Shown: positions 26,242 to 39,872, numbered from the stretch's first letter. The stretch: 64,000 nt of DNA from Gordionus sp. m RMFG-2023 (GCF_954871325.1 NC_088776.1:1805985-1869984); one strand, 5' to 3'. Numbers and translations: made by a program. Notes: generated from the letters alone by a model not told the origin.

Positions 26242-26960
26242 GTGTATTACATTTTTGTCTATAGAAAAGATTCATTTAAAAAGCGTATTTTGGCCCATTT
26301 TGCTTTCATACCCACCTGTTTTAATTTCATTAATACTTTTTTTACGTTATTCAAATGTTCTACATCATTTTTCCCCGTTATGATAATATCGTCAAGATGT
26401 CAAGATATACTCCGGTCATTTGGCAGTCTTGTAATAAATTATCATATATCTTTGGAAAATGGTCGGCGCACTAGAAAGACCGAAAGGCATACATTGATAT
26501 TGGAAATAATCTTATCTCTCTTTTATTGGCAATTGTAAATATGCATCTTTCAAATCTATTACCGTAAATTTCAACCCATCTTTTAATTTGGTTAAAAGAT
26601 CATCCACCGTTGGTATAATATGATAATAGTATAAAATATTTGGGTTTAATGTCACCTTAAAATCCGCACAAATCCTGATTTCTCCATTTGTTTTGCGAAC
26701 GTTTACTGTTGGAATAGCCCATGTCAAACGTTTTTTTGTTGGGTCAATCTCCTTCTATATTCCCGATTTAACATCTATCGATTTCTATTTCAATTGGTTT
26801 TCGTAATGAAAAAGGTACTCTACGAGCTGGCCATGATTTCGGCCTTGCTGCCTCACTCAGATGTATGCTAACTTCCATATCATTCACCCGTCCTGGCTTG
26901 TCATCAAAAACACTGAAAAATTCTGTTGTCATGCCAGCAATTTGTTTATCGGTTGTCATA
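26242..26960 (-). pseudogene. Gypsy fossil: reverse transcriptase region
   Basis: Carries IRICADFKVTLNPN and FTVIDLKDAYLQLPI, the classic early motifs of Ty3/Gypsy reverse transcriptases, with further matching sequence down to about 26242. Fossil. Confidence 0.85.
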
Positions 26961-26983
26961 ACCTCTTTACTTGTAATAGTACG

Positions 26984-27341
26984 TCAAGTAACTTGTCGTG
27001 GGATAAACATATTAAATGCCAATATCCATGGTAGTCCAAATAATGGAATGTCATTTGAACCGGTTACCACAAACGGTAGTGATCTGCTTATGATTTCAAG
27101 GCGAACCCTTCCCATAGTCTCACCAAGTACATCCAGCGGTTGGTTAACGTTATGGTTGTCCGAGCTTTGGTGGGCCAATTTCATCCCAATATTGTTTCCA
27201 TATAACCGATACCTGTGCCCCCGTATCATAGTCAAATTCTATAGGTACTCCATTTATCCTAACAGATATCTTCGTACTATTTCTACCAATTTGGGAAATA
27301 TTATTAATTAAATCTGATGAGTCATTGTCATTTTGATGCAT
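26984..27341 (-). pseudogene. Gypsy fossil: aspartic protease region
   Basis: Contains IEFDYDTGAQVSVI, the DTGA active-site motif of retropepsin-like proteases, in the expected place between gag and the reverse transcriptase. Confidence 0.8.
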
Positions 27342-28187
27342 AGCATGTAACTTCCGTCCCTTTCAATATTTAGCAAAATGCCCCACCTTTTGGCAATTAT
27401 AACATTTCACCCTTGATGTAAAACATTGAAAAGATGGGTGAGTTCTTCCACATTTTGAGCATTCATATTGTTAAATTTACTGTTATCTCTAAACTTAAAA
27501 TTAATATTATTGTAATAACTAAAATTTCCTTTTTCTTTATTATTATTATATGGGTAATTTTGATTAGAAAAATTTCCTTGATTATTCTCTATCTGCTCCT
27601 TAAGTTTATTAATTTTTTTACCATCATATTTGTCACTTCATCCTCAGCCCTTTCCATTGCCAAAGCCAATTTAAAACCTTTTGAAAACTCACCCTTTTTT
27701 CCATGTCATTTATTCCATCTGGAAATCTGGCATGAATATCTTTCTCCAATGCCACCAACTGATCCCTCAATCTCCCATCCAGATCAGATTCAGATTTACA
27801 CTCTTGTGCCAATTTTTTAAGTCGGTCTGCAAACTCAGCAACTGCTTCACCATCCTCTCTTTCTATCCGAATAAACTTAATTCTCTAGATGAATAACGTT
27901 GACATAGGCTTAAATATTTTTTTACCCAATTCAATTATCCCCTCATAATTAAGTTCTTTCAAAATTTTTGGATGTACAAAAGACCTCATCTCTGCCAAAT
28001 TACTAATCCCCATATAGGCCAATAATATTTTTTTCTTGGTTTCATTATTTATTAATATACCTCTTACATCCAACACATCATCTATATATTCAATATAATC
28101 TTGAATGTTGTTTTGTTCGTTATAATTTTCAAATTTTATTTGTATAACATTATTTACTTGATTAGTATTATTCGTTTCATTTTTCAA
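27340..28187 (-). pseudogene. Gypsy fossil: gag region
   Basis: The first 100 residues (28187-27885) form an open N-terminal piece rich in Asn and Gln. Near 27470-27360 is a nucleocapsid zinc knuckle of the C-x2-C-x4-H-x4-C type (CYNCQKVGHFAKYC). Gag would package the element RNA. Fossil. Confidence 0.75.
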
Positions 28188-28240
28188 TTAACCACTAGTA
28201 ATTGGTTTATCTTCCATAATGAGATCGTCGCCAATATAAA

Positions 28241-28669
28241 ATTCCTTAATTTACTATGAATATATCAAATGATTAAATGGTATATTATTACAATTCGTAT
28301 ATACATGCATGTTTGATTTGTATATGACATTTATAACATTAATAATATATATAATATATCTTATTTATACCAACAAGATATATAAATTTATTTTATTTGA
28401 TATGAACTATTAACAAATAAAGGTAATAAACTATTAGTTACCGAAATATTTCACAAAATAAAAATGTTGATGATAAAAACATAATATTTAAAAAATATAT
28501 ATTTAAAAATATTATAGTAAAAGTAAAACTTAAGTAATTAAATAAGATAGATATTATATTTGTGGTAAATCAGAATATTATTTTTTGTTGTTTCTTAATA
28601 CAAATATTTTATTTCAAATTTTTAATTAAAATATACTTATTAAATTTGCTAAATATATACCATATATCT
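28241..28669. other. Possible LTR remnant, then A+T-rich sequence
   Basis: This stretch lies just outside the Gypsy primer-binding site and should include its 5' LTR (in minus orientation). No partner LTR exists in the window to define it. Otherwise I see nothing in it. Confidence 0.35.
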
Positions 28670-31400
28670 CAAAATTTAATTCATCATAAAAAATAGTTGA
28701 TAACATCTGATCATTTTACTTCTATGTCTTCATTTTTAATATATATATAAAAAAGTAATTATTAATACCTAAATCTGAACCTATATATATTTTTTATAAA
28801 ATATATATTTAATATATTTTATATTTTATTTTAAAAATATATTTCATAAATTTGTTATATTTATGTTTCATGTTATTGGAGATATCTTAAACAATATAAA
28901 ATTTAATATTTTAAACAAAAATTGAGCAAAATCAAGCCAAAATTTGATAGAAAACTTGTTATATTAGCCATAAAAGCATTAATTTTTATAAAGACCTGCT
29001 ATCCATATTAATAAAACCCTTAAATATATAAAAATTAGTTACTTGTTAAGAGATCATCTTCGGAAACCGAATTATTATATCAAGAAAATAGAAAAAAATG
29101 ATTATGACTTGGCTTAATCATTGGAATGGATATTAAATAGAACTTTAAAATTATTCTCTATAATATTAGTATAAAATTAAAAGATTTTTTTGAATGTTAA
29201 TCTAAATAAAGTTATAATAAAACTTTATAGCGGCAACTTATTTAAATTCAATTATTTCTAAAATAGCTAAACTCATACAATTTTATAAAAATTATTGAGC
29301 TTGATGGGGGCTTTTAAAAACACAAAGAAAACTTAATTTTATTAGAAAAAAAATAAATATTATCTTTCAAGCATTTTCGTAAAAGGCTCTTACTCCAATT
29401 TTTGACCATCGCTATCTCATGAACTTCTATTAGTATAAAATCTTGAATTAATTTTTAATTATTTTCTCTCATACGAAAATAAGTTAAAACGTCGCGTTTT
29501 AACTAAAGCCCGAGAGTGTCAAAATTTTTATTTTTTAATATATTTATGATAACTATTATTTGTTTCCTTTATCAATCAGTTGAAATAATTAAGGTTTGCA
29601 ACCTAAAAGCATTTAAATTTATCTAAAAATATAAAATATTGGTGATTAAAAAATTCTTAGTAAAATTAAACTATTAAAATACATATTCAAACCTATATTA
29701 GTTAACGATTCTAAATCTGTAATAAAATGAAATATAATGAAATGGAAAAAAAAATACTAAAAGTTATACAAAAAACTATTCTTGACATTTTATTTATTTT
29801 TTGAATTAGTTTAAATATACTTTAAATAATACCAAAATTTAAGAATATAAATTTATTTTTAAAAAACATGTATTCCATATATTATATTTTTGTTATATAT
29901 TTGGGAGATTATGATGTTCTATGATTTATATATATAAGATTGGGATATGGAATCTATAGCAGTTTGGTATTTCTCAATTTTAGATATTTTTATTTTTTAA
30001 TTATGTAAATCTAATTTCAAAAATATATTTCTACAGAGTAACTTCACACAATTTCAGCTGTTGTACCTTGTATATTAATCAATTTAAAAATGAATATAGG
30101 TTAAAGAGTTCAAATGTTGAATTGTTAAATTTCTGTTTTTACATTTCCGGTCAAATCAATTCTTTATAATTTAAAAATCGTGAACCATATACTGTTTTAA
30201 ACGAATAATTCCTTATCTCAATACGATCTATATAAATATTTTTAAAATTTTAGATGAAAATGTTCACATGAAATACGTTAAATTTTGTTTTTGCATATGT
30301 TTATTTGGTTAATTGAATGATTTATTTATATCTAACATGAGATTTTTTAATTTATACATATACATTTAGTTTACTTCAGAAAATAAATTTTATTTTGGAA
30401 ATTCGTTATAAAAATATTATCACTACAATTCAGACTTTGTTATTTAAATTCCAATAAATCGAACCAATTCTCAGTACTACCACATCCCAAAATCCCTACG
30501 AGTTAAATTTAGATATATAACTTGTTATATTAGCCATGAAATTATCAATAAACATAATACCCTTAAATATATAAAAATTATAACCTGTTATGTGATTAGC
30601 CTCTATAACTGAATCTGATATATTATCTCAATAAAAAATATAAAAAAAACTGATTACTATTTACCATATAATACAAATGAATATATAAATATAACTTTAA
30701 AAATATTCGATTTTGACTGTTAATACAATTAATATTATAATAAAATAAAAGTCCAACGCGATAAGCTATTTCTAAATTCTAGCTATCATAATTTAAAAAA
30801 CAACTAATAAATTACAACTTATATAATTGCCTTTTATTTCTCAGAGTAAAATTTATATGAAAAAGTATATTAGTATTTAAAATACTTATAAAATTTTTCA
30901 AAAAATGCATTATACTTTGTGTAGGCATTTTTTCTTGAGTGTCTATTCCATAGTTTATATAAAAAATTTTGATTAGGAATAATAAATTAGTAATAATTAA
31001 AATCCAAAATTAGTATTGCATTTTAATATGGTTGTTGGTTTAGCTAATGTCGGAGGGTGATACATTATTAAGTGTTAAAAACCTTGATTTAGACTTGATT
31101 TTTTTTATAAAAATAACCAAATCTTTATTTCAGCAAAACAAATATTTTTAACGTCTAGAAATTTTAACAAATATTTCAATAATTACTTTTAGAAATATAA
31201 ATTTGTAAATAATATTTATTCAGCTAATTTCGATTTTAGAAGCCTATATATTTAGCATGATATATCCTACTTCACGGTATTGATGCTTGACATTATCCAT
31301 TTTTTTAAATTAAAACGAACACTGGTAATTAATATTAGTTTAGCCTCATAATACAATCGTTCAATGCTTATAAGGTTTCCGATAAAAATAAGTATACACC
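28670..31400. repeat. Satellite C, copy 1 (long-unit old repeat)
   Basis: Segments here recur further right with clear but imperfect similarity. Around 28920-29300 (AGAAAACTTGTTATATTAGCC, ATTATTATATCAAGAAAATA) matches 39100-39500 and 42790-43100. Around 29520-29640 (TTTCCTTTATCAATCAGTTG) matches 40720-40800. Around 29700-30180 (GCAGTTTGGTATTTCT, TTGTACCTTGTATATTAATC, TTTCCGGTCAAAT) matches 40900-41490. Around 31220-31380 (TTTAGCATGATATATC, CAATCGTTCAA) matches 37560-37690. Boxes resembling satellite A occur at 28670-28870 and 29860-29930. A shorter related piece lies at 30530-30760. No genes are seen. Confidence 0.7.
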
Positions 31401-31729
31401 TATTAATAAAATGATCACACTCTAATTAAAGGAATATAGGTAACAAATAACTAACAGTCCTCCAAATTTCTCATAAATTAAAATTCTCAAAAATGTATAC
31501 ATAAATATAATAAACGAATAATCAAACCTTCATTATCGCAATCTTTAATAATAAAAAATATACATTAATTAAAACTTGACTTAAATTAGATTTAAATCGT
31601 AAAAATATTTCAATGCATATGATTAAAAATATTGAAATTTTTTTTGTTTTGCTAGAAAAATTGATATATTTTGATATTTTATATTAAGTAATATTAAAAA
31701 TTGTTATTTTTTTTTGAAAGTAATTCCGG

Positions 31730-31810
31730 ATAGTACCCAGCCTTCTACAATTTTTTTAATTTTCCCAGCACGGACCGTGGGTGTTTTGGGACTAGCTGGG
31801 CCGGGCTTCT
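31730..31810. other. Small G+C-rich island
   Basis: About 80 bp with CAGCACGGACCGTGGGTG and GCTGGGCCGGGCTTCTT, sharply G+C-richer than its surroundings. CCCAGC and GCTGGG can pair. It recalls the CCGGGC-rich repeats near 54.2 and 57.7-58.2 kb. The flanks (31401-31729 and 31811-32400) show nothing recognisable. Confidence 0.4.
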
Positions 31811-32413
31811 TCGATCTTTGATATATTTTAATAATTATAACATAATTTTTAAATAATAAAACACGAAAACTATTCAATATTTGATCTAAAAATTTTATTA
31901 ACTAACTTAATGGATATAAAAACGCCATCAAGACATAGAGGGGGTTGTGTATTCGTATAATAAAAATATGGTTGGATCGTATGTAACAATCTCAGGAATT
32001 TTTTCTTCTTATTAGAATATATGCAATGGATTATATAATTTATTGCTAAAATTTTTCGATTTAAATTTTTTTAAAAATATTTACAGCATATAAAATATCG
32101 ATAAAACGATAAATATTTCAAAAACTCCATAATTTAGGTGGAATAGACGATTAAACTGAAAAAAACCTAAAAATTGATTATTTTGATTCCATATGATTTT
32201 AATCAGTAATGGATACGAATTAAAAAAACGCATAGAGAAAGTAAATGAAAAACATTTTTTTTAATTTACAAAGTATTATATTTTAAAATTATTTCTCTTT
32301 AATATAATATATATAAAGCTTTTTGTAGGCTTATTAATTTAATTTTGAAAAAACGAAGTTAAATCTATTAGAATTGGTTTCATAGTTGAGAACTTCGGTT
32401 AGTATAATTTTCA

Positions 32414-32874
32414 ATTGGGAAAGCAATCTTGTTAATTCTACACAGAAATATCCTAATATTAAAAAATGAAAACACTTTACAAAATTCCGATAAGTATAGA
32501 AAATATTTTATATATCCTAGAAGGTTTACGCTTCCATCCTCATTAAGAGCGTCTAAGGGAAAATCTATTTTATATAAACTAAATTTTATCCCACATATGA
32601 TAATTCAATGGAGCGTTATTAAAGGGAACGTTCGCAAAAAATTTTATATAGCCAATAACTTGGCGCTGTTATAAACGTTCTGTCAGTATTAATATATATA
32701 TATCAGAATATATATAGTCCATTCTCTCTTGGTATGATATTCACAACAACTAGAAAAAATGAGATTCTTCATGATATAGTTGAGAAGGGGATATTTTTTG
32801 ATCGACAATTAATAGACAGTTTATGGGAGACTCTTAATAGTTTTGTTTGCATTTCTATGAGTTATTGAAGACGT
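32414..32874 (+). pseudogene. Unrecognised coding-like patch in two frames
   Basis: Two consecutive plus-strand stretches look protein-like for such A+T-rich DNA. The first, 32429-32674, reads through FTLPSSLRASKGKSILYKL and WSVIKGNVRKKFYIANNLAL. The second, in another frame from about 32715 to 32868, reads PFSLGMIFTTTRKNEILHDI, then VEKGIFFDRQLIDSLWETLN. Both have ordinary amino-acid composition rather than the Lys/Asn/Ile/Phe mix of random frames here. I do not recognise a family. It could be two exons of a host gene or a decayed gene. No clear splice sites join the stretches; the gap of about 40 bp is too small for the introns seen elsewhere in the window, which favours a frameshifted relic. 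Confidence 0.3.
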
Positions 32875-33431
32875 ATAATCTAGGCGCTAGTTAAATCAAT
32901 CAATTCAAAATGCTTCTAAATTTTTATTTTCTAATAATTTAAAAAAATAAAACCTATTATTTTAAAGGAAAAAACTACAAAAAAAATAAATAATTATTTT
33001 AAAAAAAATGCACTTATAAAAGTATATAAAAAACTAATAATTTCTATAAAAATTAATCCAATATACAAGTACGGTTAAGAAGACCCTATTGGTAAAATTT
33101 TACAAATATTTTTGATTTATTGACACACTTTACAATTTGATTCAATATTATTTTATTAAAATAAACTTAACATTTAATAACTACAACGGAATTCCAATGC
33201 TACAAAAGCAAATCTTTATAAAAGTATCTATATCTCGATACTATTTTCGAGATATCTGTAAATCACTAAACATTATGTCCGATTTTATATTCATTATCAA
33301 AATGGATGATTACAACATGCTAAATTTTTAATTGAAGATCATTGAAGTCCATTTAAATATCAGATTTTCAGCACTTCTTAGAGGACGTGAATAATGATAT
33401 AAATTTTTATACTTATCAAATTTTGGAATTT

Positions 33432-33433
33432 TT

Positions 33434-33489
<56 letters not shown>

Positions 33490-33493
33490 TTTT
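33432..33493. repeat. (CTTT)n microsatellite
   Basis: Fifteen or so perfect CTTT repeats. A second tract of the same motif lies at 39871-39967, inside a related repeated segment. Confidence 0.97.
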
Positions 33494-33754
33494 TAACTGA
33501 TAATAATCTAGATCTATTTTAATACGATGTCTACATCTAGCATTTGAAAAGAATCTTTTAACAACTCAAATATTAAAATAAACTTATAATCATGTCTCAT
33601 TATATTGGTCTTTGAGTTTAATATTTTTAAAATAATATGAAAAAAATATTTTCAACAAAGTACATCCCACTTCTTTTTAAAGAGATAAAGAAAAAGTGCA
33701 TTTAATTTGAAATTGGAAAAAAAAAATTATAAAAATAACATGAATATAATATAC

Positions 33755-34703
33755 ATTTGAATGTTTGCATAGTGGCTAACTCTCCCAATCCCTCATTATG
33801 ATAGACGACGAGAACTTCTAGAAAATATTTGTCGCATTTCTTTAATTTATTTCCTATATGGAATATGATGTTGGTCTATTTAAAAAAAAATTTAGTAAAT
33901 TATCATTAAATAATAGTTAGAAAATACAAAAAAATACCTGACTAAAATCTTTGAATGGGATTATACCAAAGTTAATAATGTCGCCTTTGTTGGTTCTGTC
34001 CTTTGCGGAGCCGTATAATATAAAAAAATAACCTTCAATTGTTTTATTTGGAGGAGGCGAAATACGATCAAATGATACCTTTACATTATACGTGGAGCTA
34101 CTATTTAGGATATTGAATCCGACGAGTTTTATATCTTTACTATGAACTGATTTATTTAGCAATCCATATAATGTGCCATTGGATTCGAGGATAACTTCAT
34201 CTGATGTAAGTTTTATAGGGTTAAAAAAAATTTAATAAAAATTATAAAGTCCTTTTATTTTTAGTTGAAAATTGTTTTCCCTCTTGCCAATTTAATTTCT
34301 TTTTCTTGAAAAATCATTTAGTATACTATTAAATAACTCGAGATGTTTTGATATTATAAAGTTCTAACTATAAAATTATTAAATTCGTTATCATCAAAAT
34401 GTTTCTAAAAATAATTTTTTTTTGTCTAGTAAATTCTAGTGGAAATTGGATATAATGCGAGCTCTAAATGATAAGCGTTAATGTTATTAAACTATAATTT
34501 TTAAAAGGTATATCAAATTTTTTAGCTAGATTATCGGCAAAACATGTCATAATGACCTGGGAAAATCTCAAGGTTGAGATAATATTTATATGCAACGTAT
34601 AAGCTATGAAAAATTCTCTATTGTTTAATAAAAGATTTAAGAATACTCCAGGTTTCTCAGGAACCTCATTTAGATGCATTGTATCTTCTATTGATAATTT
34701 GTG
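33755..34703 (-). CDS. Candidate multi-exon gene with FN3 modules (partial)
   Basis: Proposed exons on the minus strand: E2 34703-34544, A 34200-33938, B 33875-33755. A and B are the strongest. A opens after CATCAG and ends CAG|GTATTT; a 62-nt intron ends TTTTTTTTAAATAG; B opens and runs 40 codons to CAAAT|GTATAT. Spliced, A+B reads an FN3-like domain: FNILNSSSTYNVKVSFDRIS, PPPNKTIEGYFFILYG, then YFLEVLVVYHNEGLG and ELATMQTF. A starts and B ends in phase 1, with a phase-0 intron between, the usual 1-1 pattern of shuffled FN3 modules. E2 (phase 0 to 1, HKLSIEDTMHLNEVPEKPG and on) could be the second half of the preceding module, but its donor is weak. FN3 domains mostly mediate extracellular binding. 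No start, stop or further exons could be fixed, and the function is unknown. Confidence 0.5.
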
Positions 34704-34739
34704 CTAAATTTAAATTTCTGTAATATCTTTATACGTATT

Positions 34740-34930
34740 TTTATTGAATGTTTTTGATAATAAAAACTCTAAGGAAGAAGAGCAGATTTTCCACTAGGTG
34801 GCATAGGAAATGATTGGGGTTACCCTTTCTTTCATATATAGTATTTATATGGTAAAATTTTATGTCTTTAGAATATCTGGAACAATCTATACTAAAATAT
34901 TTATACCTGAAAAAAAATTTATTAAAATTT
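34740..34930 (-). other. Possible further upstream exon of the FN3 candidate gene
   Basis: On the minus strand a strong acceptor (TAAATTTTTTTTCAG, ending near 34908) opens a stretch with YFSIDCSRYSKDIKFYHINT. A donor-like AAAGG|GTAACC follows. The region lies just upstream of exon E2 of the FN3 candidate. It does not by itself look like an FN3 half-domain. The phases to E2 are unresolved, so this is only a suggestion. Confidence 0.22.
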
Positions 34931-37544
34931 AACCATATTTTAAGCACATTATAACTTATTGACAAAATTCTTAAGATTTAAATATTTTTTATTAAAAAAT
35001 AAAATATATAAAAAATAATTGTGGAAACTGAGTTCCTCGCCAAAGATGCTATAATCCGGATGGGATTGACATATGAAATAATTTTACTTTCAAGTGTAAG
35101 AGTGCACTTGACTTGACATTAGCCATTACCTTATAATCAGTCGATGTAGTGGAACTCGTATTTTATTTTTATTCAATCTTAGATCCTGATACAATTTATA
35201 AATGTTTTTATTTCGCTAATAACATGTTTATTTATACTGTCAATTAAACTTAAATGTATATGGTTATTATAAGAAAGCATTAAATAATTCATAAATTTGA
35301 AATTGTATAATCAAATCAAGTTTCTAAATTTCATTTTTCAAATTTTAAAACCTATAAAATTTAAATTAAACTGTGGAAAAACACAATATCAGACAAAATG
35401 ACATTTGACGAAATTATGAAGATAAAAAGACACCATACAAAAGTAGCGAATTTTAAAAATAATTCAAATTCAAATTATACTTTTTTAAAAATGCACTTAA
35501 AATTTTTTTCTAAAAATCTTATTCAGTGTTTTCTGTATAAGATATTTTATGCCACTTTTGGTCTAAGACTCCCTTTTCCCTAATTTTTTTGTGCAGGAAT
35601 TCACAAAAATAATTTCGTGACTTTAAAAAATAATTTTCAACTTAAAAAAAAACTTAGATTTTAATTTATATTATTATAAAAGAAAAATATTGTTATTATT
35701 AAAAATTATAGTTTTGTAAATTTTTTTAATGAATTTATATAATAATAATAATTTAAAAAAAATATATATATAATGTAAAGATATATAATTTGTTTTAATT
35801 TTTATTAAAATAAAAAAATACTTTTAAAACAATGAATTAACAACTTTTTAGAAATATAACCAATTAATCTTCCTAAAGAACAAATGGGATAAGGTACCTA
35901 ACTAAAAAATGGATTATATTAATCTTTATTAATATAGAACGTTTTACAGCGTCACTAGTTTAGGATAATATTTATAAATTTCAAAACATAACCTTATAAA
36001 ATTATAAATCTTAATATAATATATCGTCTTTTTTTCAAATAAAATTTGGTATTTTATTGAAAAGGGGTATGAAGCTCAATATAACCAAAACGTGTAGAAT
36101 TTGATCTAATAAAATTTCAGAAAAAGTGAAAATTAAATCGGCTAATGGGTTTTTAACTGTAAAATATAAACCGAATACTTTGCCTTTTTTTATAAAAACT
36201 ATTTTCACCGTGTATTATTTCGATCATAAAAATATGATTAAAACTTTGCCTCCGATTATATAAAAAACCCGAAAAAATTAGTCGATATTTTATAAACGAA
36301 AATATTATCAAAAAAATAATTTTTTTATAATGATTAAACAAGTGGAATATTTGTGCAGTTGAAACGTTAAAGCAATTTCGAATGACGGGATTCGTATTTA
36401 TGATTCACAAGAAGTGCAGCAATCGACTTATGTTTGTTGAGTTATATTGCATGGGTTGAGGAAATTCTCTTAGTTTAAAGTAATAATCCCAGAGATTTAC
36501 ACTTGGAAGTAAGTATTCAAGGTATTCAGAGGATGAAAGGGGTTAAAGCAATAAGAGCATTTAGAATCTATCAGTTCAGCATTTAGAACATATCAATTCA
36601 AAATAATCTATCAATTCAACCTCGCGTTTATAAAGAGGTTTCTCTGCTGTCAAATTGTATAAACCAAATTATGAATCAGAGATTAGATTTGGACTAAATT
36701 AAATGGATAAAATAACGTTAATTTTTATGTCATTAAAAAATATCACCTTCTCCACATCTTACAAGATATTTAAAGATATAAAAAAGGTATTTTGTAAATT
36801 TCTCGTTTTTTAAAAATAATTCGTATTTGAAATGTTAGGATTTGGGAATTAGGGAAGACTAAATAAGACCACATTTTAGATCATGTAAAAAAATTATATT
36901 TTAACATCGAATCCTTATATTAACACTAAAAATCTTAGATATTATGATAATAAATGCTAATCAAGATATTGTTGAATTCTTCATAATTATATATAAAAAA
37001 TTCATATAGATAAACTTGAATTCTATATGTATACTAAATTTTTATAAATGTTTTTTCATGATATACCTGTATCCGAGTCTTCTGTAATAAATTATATTTT
37101 ATTTTGAAGAAAAATTTTAATATCTATGTTTTCATAAAATGCTATTAAAAGATATTTTCAACTCAAATGTTCTTAAAAGATATTTTCAACTCAATGGAAT
37201 AAATATACATGGAAGATAGGATTTGAGATATTTTCCTCATTTGATATTATTACATTAAAATAATCTGTTTTATGATGATATCTTCGAAGAAAAAAAATAG
37301 GGATTTGTGAACAAATTCTATAAATGAAATAATCTTATTTCTATTACTTAGCTTCACTTTTAGTTTTGTAGAAAAAATTTATAAATAAATAAAATTCATT
37401 CAGGATATTTCTTCTTTCAATTAAAAAATGCGTTTAAATTGTTAAAAAATATTTTGAAAAATATAAAATATTTTTAAAATTTGTTTATAAAATATGAAAA
37501 ATAAATTTTATTTTTTGAAAATGATAAATTCCCAATGGCTCTAT
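34931..37544. other. A+T-rich stretch without an identified gene
   Basis: Nothing firm. 36350-36680 is somewhat richer in G+C and contains the short direct repeat GCATTTAGAA/CTATCA-TTCA two or three times, without a recognisable protein. The open frames in this stretch are short and compositionally random. Confidence 0.4.
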
Positions 37545-39872
37545 AATTTTGAGGAGAGAATCCTTAGAAGCATATATCTTCAGCATGATATTTCTTTCCT
37601 CGTAGTATAGATGCTTAACATTTTTCATTTTTTGAGCTTCGAAACATTCATTATTAATATTAGTCTTGCCTCATTATTCAATCGTTCAACTGAAATTTCA
37701 ATAAAGGAAAATGTTTACGATTAACATTAAGTTACATATACTTAATAAGATAAAATTTTATAAAAAAATGAACGTCGCGTTTTTAAATTATAAGAATGTT
37801 TAAAAAAAAATTATATTTTGTTAACTATCTGTATATTTGGCAACACAAAATTTTTTAAGATACTTAGGGTTTTCGCAAGTTTTAATGAAAGTTTTAACTG
37901 GCTTCTCTACAGCATTACTTCTCTTAAATAAATATAATATCTGCCTCATAGATTTTAAGGTTCAAGATAATATTATTGTCAAAAAATTATTTTATCTCTC
38001 TAATAAGATTTTTGTAAATCAATGAGTTTTAATAGTTTAACACATTTAAATAAATTTATATTTCAAAAAATACTCCAATTATTTTCTTGCTGACAAACGT
38101 GACAATCATTTTAGTCTCTTTGACCCATCATGATATGCAGGACCCAATTTACAGAAAATAAAATTTTTATTTGTTGATAACCGTGATAATCATTTTGTCA
38201 CCATAGCTCATAATTGCTTAAATGTGCAGGATGAAATTACTGGCTCCACCTCTCATTAGTTTACCACTTTTACATTACATTTAAAACTTAAAAATAATGT
38301 CAACTATTTGCAATATTTGTGCAAAATTAATCAAAGTGACAAAGGCAAATCTTTTATACAAACATAGTTTCAAAGGGATTGCGTGTACTACAAATCAAAA
38401 ACCCCCCAACTAATAAAATTATAACAATATTCAAACCTTTATATTAAATATTACTGAGTCCTAACCTTCTAATAATAACACAGATTTCTTAAAAAAAATT
38501 TCAAATGGAAAAAGGGCTCCCACTGAAACATCTAGCCATAAAATCTAGAAACATAATTTTTAAATTTTGTTACAAATATCACAAAGTTAAAATAACTTTA
38601 ATAGCTTAAAACAACATTTTAAACACTTATCAATTAAGTTTTGGGATTAATGAATATACAAGGAAGACCCGCCACCATAGTTTACTTTTATCAACAGCAA
38701 ATAGATTATTAAAGGAAAAAAATATGAATACCCTTTAGACGAAGAAATAAATGATTTAATAAAAATTTATGTCCAATAAATCTCAAAAATTTCTTCATTT
38801 ATTTGAATAAACGAGTGAAAATATTGTAAAAATCTAACTTATAATTGTCTCTTTAATTCGATTAGAAATCAACGATTAAACTCAAAAAAACATAAAAATT
38901 GATCATTTAACCAGCCAAACATGAATTGAAACCGACAATTTAATATATATCCTACCCAAGCCTATAAATAAAAAAATCCGAATAATTTTACCTGAATAGT
39001 CTTCATCTGTAATATATTATTTATTTTCGAAAATATATTTCGTTATATTTATGTTTAATGTATTAAAAAGATAACCTAAACAATTATAAAATTTTAATAT
39101 TTTAAATGAAAATTGTACTAAACCAAGTCAAATATTTTATGGAAAACCTATTATGTAAGCCCATGAAAAAATAGTGTTTATAAAGAATATACTTATAATT
39201 AATCTAATACCCTCCTAGATATCAATATGTAAAAATTAGCATGGTTTGTGATAATCTAATACAGTTAAATATAAATTATTATACCAAGAAAATAATCAAA
39301 AATTGATTATGAGTAGGCTTAATCTCTATATAGAACATTTATAAAAATTGAAGATATAGCAGATTGATTTGAATATTAATACAATTAAAATTATAATAAT
39401 AGTTCAGAGCTTAAAAATTCTAAATTCAATTATTTCTTAATTAGCCAAACTACTCGTTACTTTAAAAAATATTTTTTTTTATTTAGTTTGATATGGGCTT
39501 TTAAAAACAGAAAGGGAATTGCATTTAGTTTACTTAAATCAACCACTAAAAGTGATAAAGAAATAAAATGAATATTATTTTTATCTTTCAAACTATTTTT
39601 CATGGTGCTGCCTTTATATTACTAAATCTTTACTTAAATTGTTCTTTCAAGATATATACAATTTTTTGTATTATTAAAATTATAATTCCATCCTACTTTT
39701 AAATCTATTTTTAGAGAAATTTTAAATATAATTGGATATTAGGTAAAATTTCAATCAATTTAACAATAAGACGAAAGCTCTTGTGATATGATTATGCATG
39801 CTTGGTATTTAATAAATTCAAATTTTATCCATGTAAAATAAGCAATTACTTATCTATTATAATATTAAGATT

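Larger units (their letters stand above)
25221..28240 (-). mobile_element. Ty3/Gypsy LTR retrotransposon fossil
   Basis: On the minus strand the parts run in Gypsy order: a primer-binding-like site TTGGCGACGAT (complement near 28226-28236), gag (28187 to about 27340, with zinc knuckle), aspartic protease with DTGA, reverse transcriptase, RNase H, and the zinc-binding start of integrase (about 25420-25221, with HRGHPG and WWP). The left end abuts satellite B; no integrase core and no 3' LTR are visible, so only part of the element is here. A 5' LTR should lie just right of 28240 but I cannot delimit it. The element is broken many times and is not functional. The primer-binding sequence resembles that of the small LTR element at 22.7 kb, which suggests the same broad Gypsy group. 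Confidence 0.88.

Noticed and set aside
25617-27896. Plus-strand open frames at 25.6-27.9 kb
   Set aside because: All lie antisense to the minus-strand Gypsy fossil and have no motifs of their own.
36153-36341. Short open frames at 33.1, 35.4, 36.2, 37.8 and 41.3 kb
   Set aside because: Composition is that of random A+T-rich DNA, no motifs, no supporting splice context.
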